Shown: piece after piece, positions 19,584 through 29,500 of the stretch | Numbering within the stretch: position 1 is the first letter of the stretch | Layout: each line of letters begins with the position of its first letter | Assembly (NCBI GenBank): GCA_010672585.1 | Contig: JAAHGF010000009.1 | Span: 124,001 to 188,000 of the forward strand | Length of the DNA stretch: 64,000 bases | Direction: 5' to 3' | Source: Okeania sp. SIO1I7 | GTDB lineage: Bacteria; Cyanobacteriota; Cyanobacteriia; Cyanobacteriales; Microcoleaceae | Notes under the pieces: model-generated | Told to the model about the DNA's origin: nothing | The model's input: the letters and a program-made list of their open reading frames with translations, nothing else | Databases searched by the model: none | Translations under genes and position numbers: made by a program

Positions 19584-20162
19584 ATGCTAAATCCAATACA
19601 ACAATTTTCATGGCAAAAAATTCTCTCTACTTTATTGAGTTTTTTATTAGCAATATTCTTATTACTACTAATAGCTACACCCACTGCTTTAGCAAGTCTA
19701 AATGATGATAGATTTGATGGTAATATTTTTGCCCTTTATGCGGGTAATGGTTCTCTTGTACCTGCTAGAGTAACATTAAAAGAATCTCTCAAAGGTTCTA
19801 AACCTGCTCTATTAGTCTTTTTTCTAGATGATAGTAAAGATTGTAAACAATTTTCGACTGTAGTTTCTCAACTTCAAGCATTCTATGGTCGTGCTGCTAG
19901 TTTTATTCCTGTTAATGTGGATGCTATTGTTACTCCTATAACTGATGATTCTACAAAATCAGCTTATTATTATGAAGGATTTGTACCTCAAACTGTTTTA
20001 ATTGACCAAGAAGGAAAAGTTGCTTTAAATGCTAAAGGTCAAGTTGCGTTTGAAAAAGTAGATGATGCTTTTCGAGAAGTTTTTGATTTATTACCTCGCT
20101 CTGAGTCTGTTGAACTTAAACGTAGAATTGTTAATGAGATAAATATTGAATTGAGTAATTAG
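19584..20162 (+). CDS. Thioredoxin-fold thylakoid protein, probable PSI accumulation factor
   Basis: The 192-residue product has an N-terminal hydrophobic segment (LLSFLLAIFLLLLIATPTALA, residues 16-37), either a signal peptide or thylakoid anchor. A thioredoxin-like domain follows: the beta strand ALLVFFLDD, a single cysteine C87 (DSKDCKQF) where thioredoxins have CxxC, and a cis-Pro-like GFVPQTVLID. The layout matches the cyanobacterial protein described as thylakoid membrane photosystem I accumulation factor (Tpa1). Having one active-site cysteine argues against a classic disulfide oxidoreductase. The assignment is from memory of the family. Confidence 0.65.
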   Translation: MLNPIQQFSWQKILSTLLSFLLAIFLLLLIATPTALASLNDDRFDGNIFALYAGNGSLVPARVTLKESLKGSKPALLVFFLDDSKDCKQFSTVVSQLQAFYGRAASFIPVNVDAIVTPITDDSTKSAYYYEGFVPQTVLIDQEGKVALNAKGQVAFEKVDDAFREVFDLLPRSESVELKRRIVNEINIELSN

Positions 20163-20224
20163 TTAATTAGCTATCAGCTATCAGCTATCAGCTATCAGCT
20201 ATTAATTCATTACCTTTAATGTGT

Positions 20225-20305
20225 TTTCCTCATTATATAAGGGCGAATGCCATTCGCCCCTACATATGGCGTTTTCAAAGTCAATTTGTGTAAGTCCTGA
20301 CTTAA
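20225..20305. repeat. Interspersed repeat fragment ending GTAAGTCCTGA
   Basis: It contains GGGCGAATGCCATTCGCCCC, itself a hairpin (GGGCGAATG/CATTCGCCC), then CATATGGCGTTTTCAAAG and TGTGTAAGTCCTGA. It is a one-sided member of the family at 26280, 34043 and 46816. CTATCAG heptamers (20172-20200) precede it. Confidence 0.6.
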
Positions 20306-20369
20306 TTGTTAATATCTGTAGCTCATATATACTATATCCTTGTGTTTGCTAATATTTAACCCTCCTTTA

Positions 20370-20447
20370 GCGAAAAATTGTGGTTTAAAGACTCTCCTTT
20401 AAAGGAGAGGTAATTGTTAATTATTAATTATTAATTATTAATTGTTT
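20370..20447. repeat. MITE-like AT-rich element (family A) abutting a start codon
   Basis: CGAAAAATTGTGGTTTAAAG, GGAGAGGTAATTG and AATTATT heptamers, as in the copy before nagA. It ends 1-2 bp from the ATG of the following hydrolase, so that gene has no non-repeat leader and no visible Shine-Dalgarno. Confidence 0.65.
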
Positions 20448-20448
20448 A

Positions 20449-21345
20449 ATGCCAATGTATCCTGATTTTCTACCAAAATTAACCGAAAGTCTGACTGAAT
20501 CTACATCTATTTCTTTTGCTCAAAATATTCAGTATCAATCAATTTATACTCCTCTGATTTCTCAAACAATTAATACAAGTTTTGTCTCTCAAGGTAAAGG
20601 TAATACCCCGATTTTATTACTCCATGGTTTTGATAGTTCTATTTTTGAATATCGTCGCCTTTTGCCATTACTTGCTGCTCAAAATCAAACTTTTGCCGTT
20701 GATTTATTGGGATTTGGTTTTACAGATAGATTGCCGAATTTAAAAATTAATCCGCAGGCGATCGCTACTCATCTTTATTATTTTTGGAAAAGTTGGATTA
20801 ATCAACCTGTTATTTTAATAGGTGCTTCTATGGGTGGTGCTGCTGCTATTGATTTTACTCTGACTTATCCAGAAGTTGTGAAAAAATTAGTACTAATTGA
20901 TAGTGCTGGAATGCAAAATAATCCGATTATTAGTAAGTTTATTTTTCCTCCACTTGACTATTTCGCCACAGAATTTTTGCGTCGTCCCCAGGTACGAGCA
21001 AGTATTAGTCGTAGTGCTTATTTTGATAAAAGTTTTGCCACTTTAGATGCTAATATTTGTGCCAGATTGCATCTAGAAATGCCTGGTTGGAGTCAAGCTT
21101 TAATTTCTTTTACTAAAAGTGGTGGGTATGGTAGTTTCAAACAAAAATTGCCTTCTATGCAACAGCAAACATTGATTTTGTGGGGAGAAAATGACCAGAT
21201 TTTAGGTACTGGTGATGCTGGTAAATTAGAGGGAGCGATCTCTAATTCTCAACTCATTTGGATTCCTAATTGTGGTCATGTTCCTCACTTGGAAAAATCT
21301 CAAATTACTGCTAATTATATTCTGGATTTTATTAGGGAAAATTAA
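20449..21345 (+). CDS. Alpha/beta hydrolase
   Basis: This cytosolic alpha/beta-hydrolase fold protein has 298 residues. The oxyanion-hole HGFD is in LLLHGFDSS. The nucleophile elbow is GASMGG (Ser). The acid is probably Asp in ENDQILG, and the catalytic His is in NCGHVPHLEK. A lid segment lies between the elbow and the acid. The substrate cannot be inferred; haloperoxidase-like or esterase-like relatives are likely. Two ATGs, two codons apart, are possible starts, and the first lies against a repeat. Confidence 0.85.
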   Translation: MPMYPDFLPKLTESLTESTSISFAQNIQYQSIYTPLISQTINTSFVSQGKGNTPILLLHGFDSSIFEYRRLLPLLAAQNQTFAVDLLGFGFTDRLPNLKINPQAIATHLYYFWKSWINQPVILIGASMGGAAAIDFTLTYPEVVKKLVLIDSAGMQNNPIISKFIFPPLDYFATEFLRRPQVRASISRSAYFDKSFATLDANICARLHLEMPGWSQALISFTKSGGYGSFKQKLPSMQQQTLILWGENDQILGTGDAGKLEGAISNSQLIWIPNCGHVPHLEKSQITANYILDFIREN

Positions 21346-21374
21346 TAATAGATTTTTTAAATAATTATTCTTGA

Positions 21375-21617
21375 TTAGCTATTACTTTTTATCAAAATTG
21401 ATTCACAGTTTTCAGCAAGATTTGGTTCAGCTTCAATACAACCAATAAAGTCAAGTTGACTAAATTTTTCCAGATGGTTTTCAAAAGTATTCAAGAGTTA
21501 TTGATAGTAATATTTTAGAGCAGATAGTAAAATTTCATCAGTGCTTTGTTTAGTTTTTTCCTGGATAAAGGCAAGTTTTTGCACTTGTTCTTGAGTGAGT
21601 TTAGTAAAAATTTTCAT
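21375..21617 (-). pseudogene. Ribbon-helix-helix (CopG-like) antitoxin-type gene with a nonsense codon
   Basis: From ATG 21617 the frame reads MKIFTKLTQEQVQKLAFIQE, then TDEILLSALKYYYQ, a TAA at 21498, and continues in the same frame. The second part reads FENHLEKFSQLDFIGCIEAE and PNLAENCESIL to 21375. Without the one stop it would be an 80-residue protein of the kind seen as cyanobacterial RHH antitoxins. No toxin gene is adjacent. Decayed, or the short 39-residue N-terminal DNA-binding part may still be made. Confidence 0.5.
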
Positions 21618-21946
21618 TTTTTTTCGCTTTAGAATCAAGTTAAGTAAAAGTATTCCTTGCACCAAAAGTTCTAAAAATCATCGATGAATAATAGGCCAAT
21701 TATACTTTTGTTGATTAAAGTATAATTTGTTTTGGGACAATTATACTTAAGTATCATTGAAGTACACCTAAAATAAGGGGGACTTCCGCTTTCCCCCCCT
21801 TTTTAAGGGGGGTTAGGGGGGATCTCTAGCAGTGTACCTTACACTTACTGAGAAATGCCATAAGAGGCCATTTAAGTTTGCAAAGGCTGTAGTTTTTGTA
21901 AATTAACTTTAATTCTTAATCAGCATTCTTTTTTGCTCGAAATATA

Positions 21947-24658
21947 ATGATAGATTATTTAAATTATTCAGACACTCCATTATTCGGTTTACCTTTAACT
22001 AATCTTCCGGAAGATAATCAAATTAATCATCAAAATATTGTCTCTAGTTCAGAAATTTTACCTCCAGAATTAGAAGTACAAAAATTTGATACATCTCCGA
22101 CTGATTTATCCATAAATAATGACGCTCTTACAGACATTAGTTTTATCGAAAATGCAGGACAAATTAACAATACCGAAGTAGAGTATTTAGCAAAAGCAAA
22201 TAACTATAATTTATTATTTGCTCAAGATGAAATTATCTTTGCTGCAGCTCAAGATATAGAAGATGAAACTACTTCAGATGTAGTGAAATTAAATTTCCAA
22301 AATGCTAATCCCGAACCTATTATTAAACCTTTAAATCAATTGCCGGGAGTTGCCAATTTTTTCCAAGGTAATAACTCTGATAATTCATACGATTCATATA
22401 CAAATATTCCAACTTATGCCGCTATTGAATATGAAAATTTATATCCTGGTATTGACTTAATATATAGTAGTATCGACGGCAACCTAAAAAGTGATTTTAT
22501 TATTTCTCCCAACATCGACACTTCTCAAATTATTCTTAACTACAGTGGAATAGAAGAAATTAACATTCTTGCCGACGGTACTTTGTCTATAGATACTAAA
22601 TTAGGAGAATTAACTGAAGCACCTCCAATTGCTTATCAAGAAATAAATGGTCAGCAAATTGAAGTCGAAGTCGCCTATCAAATCCTCGAAAATAATCAAG
22701 TAGGATTCGACATTGGAGAATATAATCCAAACTATGAATTAGTTATCGACCCCACCGTAGAATATTCCACATTAATCGGAGGAAATGGTTTTGACCGTGG
22801 CAATGGCATTGCTGTAGATGTTGCCGGAAATGTTTATATAACTGGAGATACTACTTCTGTTGATTTTCCCACATTAAATGCAATTCAATCAGACTTTAAT
22901 GGTGGGGGAGTTGTATTTAATAACGATGCTTTTGTGACTAAACTCGACCAAAATGGAAATGTTCTTTGGTCTACTTATTTTGGAGGAAGTAATGATGAAT
23001 TTGGCACAGATATTGCTGTAGATATAGCAGGCGGAGTTTACGTTACAGGCAATACTAATTCCCTAGACTTCCTAACAGTTAATGCCTTGCAAACTACTTA
23101 TGGTGGAGGTAGTTTTAACGGCGATGCTTTTGTGACAAAACTTTCTAGTTTAGGTAATAGCGTACAATATTCTACTTACCTTGGCGGTCGAGACGAAGAC
23201 ATTAGTAGAGGTATTGCTGTAGATAATAATGGCAATGCTTTTGCAACAGGAAGTACGGGTGGTTTTTCACCATTTCCAGCAGAACCAATTCCTGGTTTTG
23301 CCGACTTTCCTACTACAGAAGATGCTTTTCAAACCGAAACTACTAATAATTTTAACCGAGATGCTTTTGTAACTAAATTATCCAGAAATGGCAAAACTTT
23401 AGAATATTCTACTTTATTAGGTGGGATAGATTTTGATTCAGCAATTGATATTGAAGTTGATAATAATAGTAATGCTTATATAACAGGTTCAACTAGGTCT
23501 TTTGACTTCCCACTTGAGAACCCACTGCAAAATTTTTATGGTGGAGATAGCGATATTTTTATTACTAAATTAAATCCAGAAGGTAGCGACTTACTTTTCT
23601 CAACTTTTTATGGTCGGGGTGATGGTGATTCTGGTAGTGGTATTGCCATAGATTTAGCTGAAAATATTTATATTTCTGGTACAACAGGAACTCGTATTCT
23701 TCAGGGAGATATTGCTATTTCTCCTGTGGGAGACTTTCCTGCTTTGAATGGATTTCAAAATTTCTTTGGAGGAGGTAGTAGTGATGCTATTGTGATGAAA
23801 ATTAATCGGAATGGTACTTTGGGATATGCAAGTTTTTTAGGTGGAAATAATAGTGAATTTGCTAATGATATTGCTGTAGATAATTTGGGTAATGCTTATG
23901 TGACTGGTAGTACTGCTTCTGTGAATTTTCCGATTTTTAATGAGTTTCAAGAAGGGGTTGGTTTGGGATTACCAGATGATGTTTTTGTGAGTAAAGTTTC
24001 TAGTAGTGGATTATTTTTAGATTTTTCTGCAACTATTGGTGGTGTGGGGAATGAATCTGGAAATGGTATTGTTATAGACCCTGCTCAGAATACTTATGTA
24101 GTTGGTTTTTCTGATTCTATAGATTTTCCAGTTATTGATGCTTTGAATAATTTTGGTTTAGAATCTAATGCTTTTGTGGCTAAGATTGTTTCAGATGTTA
24201 CGCCACCTGAAATTTTCCAGAATTTTATTCAGTATTTGACGGCACAACAAATTAATCCAATAGAGATATATTTTGATGAGGAATTTTATTTAGAAAATAA
24301 CGTTGATGTAGCCAGGTTTGTGCAAAATGGTTTGTTTACAAATGGTTTCGACCACTTTATTAATCAAGGTCAATTTCAAGGGCGCAACCCCAGTCTTTTA
24401 TTTGATGAAACTACTTATTTAATTGAAAATCCAGGAGTGGCAGAAGCAGTGGCTAATAATGTTTTTAATAGTGGCTTCGAGCATTTTATTAATGTTGGTT
24501 TTTTTGAAGGACGCGATGAAAGAACTACTGCATTTGATGAACGATTTTATCTAGCATCTAATCCTGTTGTAGCTTTAGCAGTAGAAAATGGTGTTTTTAA
24601 CAGTGGGTTTGAACATTTTATATTGTTTGGTGAAGCTGAAGGGCGAGCTGGAAATTAG
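21947..24658 (+). CDS. SBBP beta-propeller repeat protein with C-terminal NPxVAxAV repeats
   Basis: The product has 903 residues. Residues about 60-270 are a beta-rich N-terminal domain (FIENAGQ...YPGIDLIYSS...LVIDPTVEYSTLIGG) typical of proteins with SBBP repeats. Residues about 275-760 contain seven or more repeats of the type DAFVTKL...YSTYLGG...GIAVDxxGNxYVTGxT. The last 120 residues hold three repeats of the type FDExxYLxxNPxVAxAVxxGxFxSGFxHFxxxGxxEGR, a cyanobacterial secreted-protein repeat. There is no Sec signal peptide, so export, if any, would be by type I or another route. Probably a cell-surface or extracellular structural protein. Confidence 0.8.
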   Translation: MIDYLNYSDTPLFGLPLTNLPEDNQINHQNIVSSSEILPPELEVQKFDTSPTDLSINNDALTDISFIENAGQINNTEVEYLAKANNYNLLFAQDEIIFAAAQDIEDETTSDVVKLNFQNANPEPIIKPLNQLPGVANFFQGNNSDNSYDSYTNIPTYAAIEYENLYPGIDLIYSSIDGNLKSDFIISPNIDTSQIILNYSGIEEINILADGTLSIDTKLGELTEAPPIAYQEINGQQIEVEVAYQILENNQVGFDIGEYNPNYELVIDPTVEYSTLIGGNGFDRGNGIAVDVAGNVYITGDTTSVDFPTLNAIQSDFNGGGVVFNNDAFVTKLDQNGNVLWSTYFGGSNDEFGTDIAVDIAGGVYVTGNTNSLDFLTVNALQTTYGGGSFNGDAFVTKLSSLGNSVQYSTYLGGRDEDISRGIAVDNNGNAFATGSTGGFSPFPAEPIPGFADFPTTEDAFQTETTNNFNRDAFVTKLSRNGKTLEYSTLLGGIDFDSAIDIEVDNNSNAYITGSTRSFDFPLENPLQNFYGGDSDIFITKLNPEGSDLLFSTFYGRGDGDSGSGIAIDLAENIYISGTTGTRILQGDIAISPVGDFPALNGFQNFFGGGSSDAIVMKINRNGTLGYASFLGGNNSEFANDIAVDNLGNAYVTGSTASVNFPIFNEFQEGVGLGLPDDVFVSKVSSSGLFLDFSATIGGVGNESGNGIVIDPAQNTYVVGFSDSIDFPVIDALNNFGLESNAFVAKIVSDVTPPEIFQNFIQYLTAQQINPIEIYFDEEFYLENNVDVARFVQNGLFTNGFDHFINQGQFQGRNPSLLFDETTYLIENPGVAEAVANNVFNSGFEHFINVGFFEGRDERTTAFDERFYLASNPVVALAVENGVFNSGFEHFILFGEAEGRAGN

Positions 24659-24720
24659 TTATGAAGTCAAAAGTCAGAAATTAGAAGTCTAAGAGGATAT
24701 CTGAAAAGTTTTTTGATACT

Positions 24721-24935
24721 AAATTTTGCCCCCCTAGCAAGCCAACAAAGTTAATCCCCCTCCCGTCCCCCTTTTTTATCCCCCTCCCGTCCCCCTTGGA
24801 ATCCCCCTCCCGTCCCCCTTGGAAAGGGGGAAGCCAGAGGATGCTGCGCATTTGAAGGATGGGAAGCCAGATGTTGCTTCGCTTTTTGTTGAATGGGGGA
24901 AGCCAGAGGATGCTGCGCTTTTTGTTGAACGGGGA
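24721..24935. repeat. GC-rich interspersed repeat block, copy 1
   Basis: TTTGCCCCC, AGCAAGCCAA, several CCCCCTCCCGTCCCCCTTGG units and GAAGCCAGAGGATGCTGCGC units, ending in TTTGTTGAA. The same modules in the same order make up 41952-42197. Open frames across it are low-complexity and unlike real proteins. Confidence 0.75.
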
Positions 24936-25034
24936 ACAAGAGTCAATTTGCTATCTTTAAGTCCCCCAAAATTGGGGGATTTAGGGGGCTTAGATGTAGT
25001 AAATAGGACTGAGAAGTCCCTATTCCCTATTCCC

Positions 25035-25670
25035 TTAATTACGGTTGGGATAGTATTTGAATCTAATGCTTCTTCTAATATTTCTAGGGCGATTTTCAAA
25101 GTAGTTACAATTGCCATAATAGTCGCAATTTCTCTTATAAGAATCATAGTCTCGGTCATATCTGTCACGTCTTCGCCGATAATCATAATCCCGGTCGTAC
25201 CTGTCACGTCTTCGCCCATAATCATAATCCCGGTCGTACCTGCCACGTCTTCGCCGATAATCATAATCTCGGTCGTATCTGTCGCGTCTTTTTCGTATTC
25301 GTACTCGAGAATTTTTTAAAGTATTCCATTTGCGGTCAAGTCTGCGGTCTAGGTCGTCGTGAGCTTCTTGAATAATTCTTTCTTTTTCTGCTTTGGGAAG
25401 ACTGCGGTTATGAGGTTTATCCATCTCATTTTTAATCCTGCGATCGATTCTTTCATGAAATTCATGCCTTTTTCTTTGTCGGTACTCATCTTCCTTTTGA
25501 CGTGCTCGAATGCGATATTTATCTTTGCGATCGGCTAATATAATTTGATTTTCGTCTAAGCTTTTTTGTTCAGTTTTGATGTTAGTCAAATTATTTAAGG
25601 CCATTGCTGGATAGGTACAACTAAGGCCAAAATATAAGGGAATAATAGCGAGCAAAAATTTATTATTCAT
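25035..25670 (-). CDS. Exported Arg/Asp/Tyr-repeat protein
   Basis: The 211-residue product has a signal peptide (LLAIIPLYFGLSCTYPAMA, cleavage near residue 25; the Cys may instead be a lipobox variant). The middle is a highly charged helical region (KDKYRIRARQKEDEYRQRKR, DLDRRLDRKW). It is followed by four near-identical repeats of the form RRRDRYDRDYDYR (about residues 128-180) and an Asn/Tyr/Cys tail. The DNA repeat unit is 36 bp. No catalytic motifs. It could bind polyanions or metal at the envelope (inference). The 3' flank is GC-rich repeat. Confidence 0.55.
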   Translation of the reverse strand: MNNKFLLAIIPLYFGLSCTYPAMALNNLTNIKTEQKSLDENQIILADRKDKYRIRARQKEDEYRQRKRHEFHERIDRRIKNEMDKPHNRSLPKAEKERIIQEAHDDLDRRLDRKWNTLKNSRVRIRKRRDRYDRDYDYRRRRGRYDRDYDYGRRRDRYDRDYDYRRRRDRYDRDYDSYKRNCDYYGNCNYFENRPRNIRRSIRFKYYPNRN

Positions 25671-25992
25671 ATCGATACAGTAGGTTAATTTGGTTATATC
25701 TCTACTTATAGCTCATAGATATCAAATCCGCTTAATATTGTTAAGACTTACGAACAAGGTACGAAAAAGTAGCGTTTGAGATTGCTTCCCTATGGGTCGC
25801 AATGACATAAATACGTTCTACTGGGTAAGTCCTAATTATGTCTGGTTAAATACTTATATCAGGTCTCATTAATTAGCCATAATAAATTAGCTATTCTTTA
25901 GTCATCTAAAGATGACTTCTGCTTTGAGCCAAGAAGTTTATTTCTTGGCGGATGACATAGCGAACCTGTTGCCTTGATATTACACTTAGCCA

Positions 25993-26253
25993 GAAGGTAG
26001 AAGGTTTGGTAATGACAATATTAGTAAACTCCAGGCAGGTTCAAATGCAGATTTAGGTTTAATGCGAGCTTTAGCAGTAGTAAAAGAGCTGGAAAAAAAC
26101 CCTCGTTTAAAGCAACTAGAATTAAAATTCTGAGTTTATTCCGCAGCAGAACTTTATCTACCTTCAGAAGAATATGCGAGAGTAGAGAGCAATCCAGAGC
26201 AAAGAAGACGGCGAATAGAAATTCGTTTCAGTCCTCCTGCTGATAAACAATAG
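25993..26253 (+). pseudogene. OmpA/MotB C-terminal domain-like remnant with internal stop
   Basis: An 87-codon frame is interrupted once by TGA at 26131. It reads SNADLGLMRALAVVKELEKN before and AAELYLPSEEYARVESN, RRRRIEIRFSPP after the stop. Helix plus RRRRIEIRF is typical of the end of OmpA-like peptidoglycan-binding domains. No start codon or upstream part remains. A truncated relic. Confidence 0.5.
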
Positions 26254-26279
26254 CTCCTGTAGACTTGACATAATATAGT

Positions 26280-26392
26280 CAGGAATTACGCACGGAAACT
26301 AAATAAAGTGAGGGCGTTAGCGGAGCTTGGCGCTAGCCAATGCCATTCGCCCCTACATATGGCGTTTTTTAGGTGAATTTGCGTAAGTCCTG
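26280..26392. mobile_element. MITE-like element with CAGGAnTTACGCA ends (family D)
   Basis: The left end CAGGAATTACGCA and right end TGCGTAAGTCCTG are inverted repeats. The interior has GGGCGTTAGCGGAGCTTGGC and GCCATTCGCCCCTACATATG. Other family members are at 34043 and 46816 and, in part, at 10543, 19540, 20280 and 25742. Confidence 0.65.
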
Positions 26393-26440
26393 CTGATAAT
26401 AAACCGTACATTTTTCCCACAGATAAGCTCCTCCCTCCCT

Positions 26441-26496
26441 GTTGCCTGTTGCCTGTTGCCTGTTGCCTATTGCCTGTTGCCTGTTGCCTGTTGCCT
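26441..26496. repeat. Heptanucleotide tandem repeat (GTTGCCT)x8
   Basis: Eight 7-bp units (one reads ATTGCCT) end 8 bp before the stop of the TamB-like gene. Short tandemly repeated heptamers like this are characteristic of filamentous cyanobacteria. Confidence 0.9.
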
Positions 26497-26504
26497 ACTC
26501 CCTA

Positions 26505-29500
26505 TCAAAACTGTACTTCATATTCGACTGATAATACTGCATTATCACTAAAGTTACTGCCTCCTCGAACGCGTACTTCATCATTAACTTGATAACGCAG
26601 AGAAAATTCCGTTGGTTCATTGGCACCAAAAAGTCTAGTCATGGATACTCCTAATTGATTCGTCACGTCAACACCTACCTCCAAACCCCAACCCAAAGAG
26701 GAAGCACGTCGCGCTCCACGTTTGGGAATGCTTGCAGGAAATATCCGAAATTCACTTAACCCAGTCGCTGCAATAATATCCTGTTGTAAGTTAGCAAGTA
26801 TGGTGGTACTTGCTACATTAGCTAATGCTAAATTCCTATCTTCACTAAGGGTATCAATGATATTACCGCCCAACAAACTGACTATTTGTACTTCTGATCG
26901 CCTTGGAGCACTGGTCAACTCTAGGTTATTTTCTAATTCTGATAGAGGTCCTTTTGCTGTTGCCATAATTCTCACTTTCTGGCTAGTATTCAAGGTACCT
27001 GGTGATGGAGCGTCTATTGTCTCGGATGATAATGGTGATGATGGGGATGATGAGCGGTTGGTCTCAAAAGCTGATGCTAATAGCTGTACGTCCACAATGG
27101 GGTCAAGTCCATTAATTGGGGTAAAGGTAGCTGTGTTTTTATAATTGGGGTCTAAGCGCAATTCTGTAGTAAATAGATTTATCGACCCTGTTGCCAGGTC
27201 AATCTTACCGCTAGGACGAATATCGCTGAGGGTGCCGTTTATCAGTAAACCACCTGCAACTTCAAAGTTAGCTAGTCCTGGACTAATCATCCGCAGGCGA
27301 TCGCTTAGAGTCACTTGAAAATTATTTAGACTCACCTCAAAATCTTCCATACCAAAACCAGGTGCATTTTCTCCATTACCTGCTGCTGCTGCGAAACCTG
27401 CTGCCTGATTTAAAAATATTTTACCTTGGGAGACTTCAACGTTACCGCCTATTTCTGGTTGCAAAGCTGCACCTGTAATCAGGACTTTTCCATCAATACC
27501 AGCTTGAAAAACTCGTTGAAAGTCTATATTGAGTTGGTCTAATGTAATTGTCAGGGGGTTATTTATATCTGGTTCTTGACTGCCAAAGGGTTGAAAAATT
27601 GGTAAAACGCCAATTACTTCAACTTTACCATCACTAAGAATTCCTTGGAGTTCTTTGACTTCGACGCGATCGCCCTGAAATAAAACTGTTCCTTCTAGGT
27701 CTGTTAGGGGTTGGGGAAATGCTGCTGCTGTGATACTTATGTCTGCAAATTTAGCATATCCTTCTGGTTCTGGTTGTTGTAATGTTCCTTTGACCTGCAA
27801 TAATATATCTCCTTGACCAGAGTTTAATGTCACCTGGTCGGTCAAGATGTTAACTATCTGTAACGCATCATTTTTAATATTGACGCTGACGTTAATTAAA
27901 TCGCTGCCTGCGGAAACTTGAGCAAAGGGTAAGTCTATGGGTATATCACCTCTATACAAAATTGGGTCTCCAATTATGGAAAGACCTCCACCAAAACGCA
28001 GACGTCCGGTGTTGTAACTAAATTCTGTTTGTGCTTTTTCAATGGGTTTTTCGTTTAAGGTGCCGTCTACTATATTGATTTCACCTACAGCTCTGGGGTC
28101 TTCAAAATTTCCTCCTATTTCTGTTTCGGCATTCAAAATTCCTGTAATATTAAAATTGATATTTGGTGGTATATAATTTTGGGCAAATTTCTGTATTTCC
28201 TCTAAATCTATATTTTCTAGTCGTAATTTCCCAGTCTGATTTTCTGGACTCAAATCTCCATTAAATGCTAATAATGTTTCTCCTACTTGTACTTCTAGTG
28301 GTTTGACTGTCAGCACTTCGTTTTCATATTGACCCTGTACGAGAAATTTATCGATTTTGTAAGGTCCCCAATTCCAGTCGCTACCATTGATGTCAAATTT
28401 GCCGTCAATACCAGACTGCAAAGTTCCTTCTGCTGCTACTTCTCCGGAAAATGTGATATCTAGGTCGGTAAGGGGTGGTATTGGTATGGGAATATTTGGT
28501 TGTTGATTTTCTTGTTGTTGTTTTAGCAAAGCTTGAATTTCGGCAAACCGACGCAACTGAGAAATGACTGGTGTGTTTTCTGGGAAACCTACTGCTACTG
28601 GTTGCACATCTTCAGCGTTGGCATAATTTGGAGTTGCTATACCTCGCGCAATGTCTTCTAAGTTAAACCATTGGAGGGCGGTCAAAATATCTTGAGCTTC
28701 ACCTTTTTCAATTTTTAGGTTGCCCGCAAATTTGGGGTCGAAACTGCCATCGGGAGAATTAATATCGACCATTGCTTGTAGGATATATCGACTGTCTCCT
28801 AATAATAATGTACCGTCATTGAGAGTTCCTATTCCTTTGGCAAAATTGATGTCTGCGGTGAAACTCTCTGCATCTATATAACCAATACTAGGTTTGGCAA
28901 CTGCAAGATTTCCGTTTGCGGTGATGGAGTTCAGGTCGAATGTTCTCAGACCAGATATTGCTATTTTGGCGGATGCTTCCCCGGAAACTGCACCGATATC
29001 AAATTGTGCTGCTGGCGCTATATCTAATAATTCTACAGGAAATTGCTCTAATGTTACTAGGAGGTTTTCTCCTTCTGTTACTCCTGCGAGTTTTGCTTCG
29101 TCGCGTTTAATTAAAAAAGCAGTGGGAAAATAGGTTTTATCTAATCGATCTAATACTAATTCTAGACGGTCTTTTTCTCCTGCAATTTTAAATGTTACTC
29201 CATCAGCTATTCCTGCATTTAATTTTCCAGATAAAACGGAATCAAAATCTACTGAATTTACGGCTAAATTTCGCAAGACAACATCACCAACTAAACTTAA
29301 ATCTTCGATAGATTTACCGATAACTTTACCATCAAAGTTGACTCTACCTGTTAATAATTCTCCTTTTTTTTCTATGGGTAAATCTTGTGCTAATTTTTCG
29401 ATGGGCAGAGATTCTAAATCAAAATCTGACAAATTGACATTAATATTAATTCCAGAAATTGTCGGTGGTTTTTGCTGTGGAAATTCTACACCTACTATTC

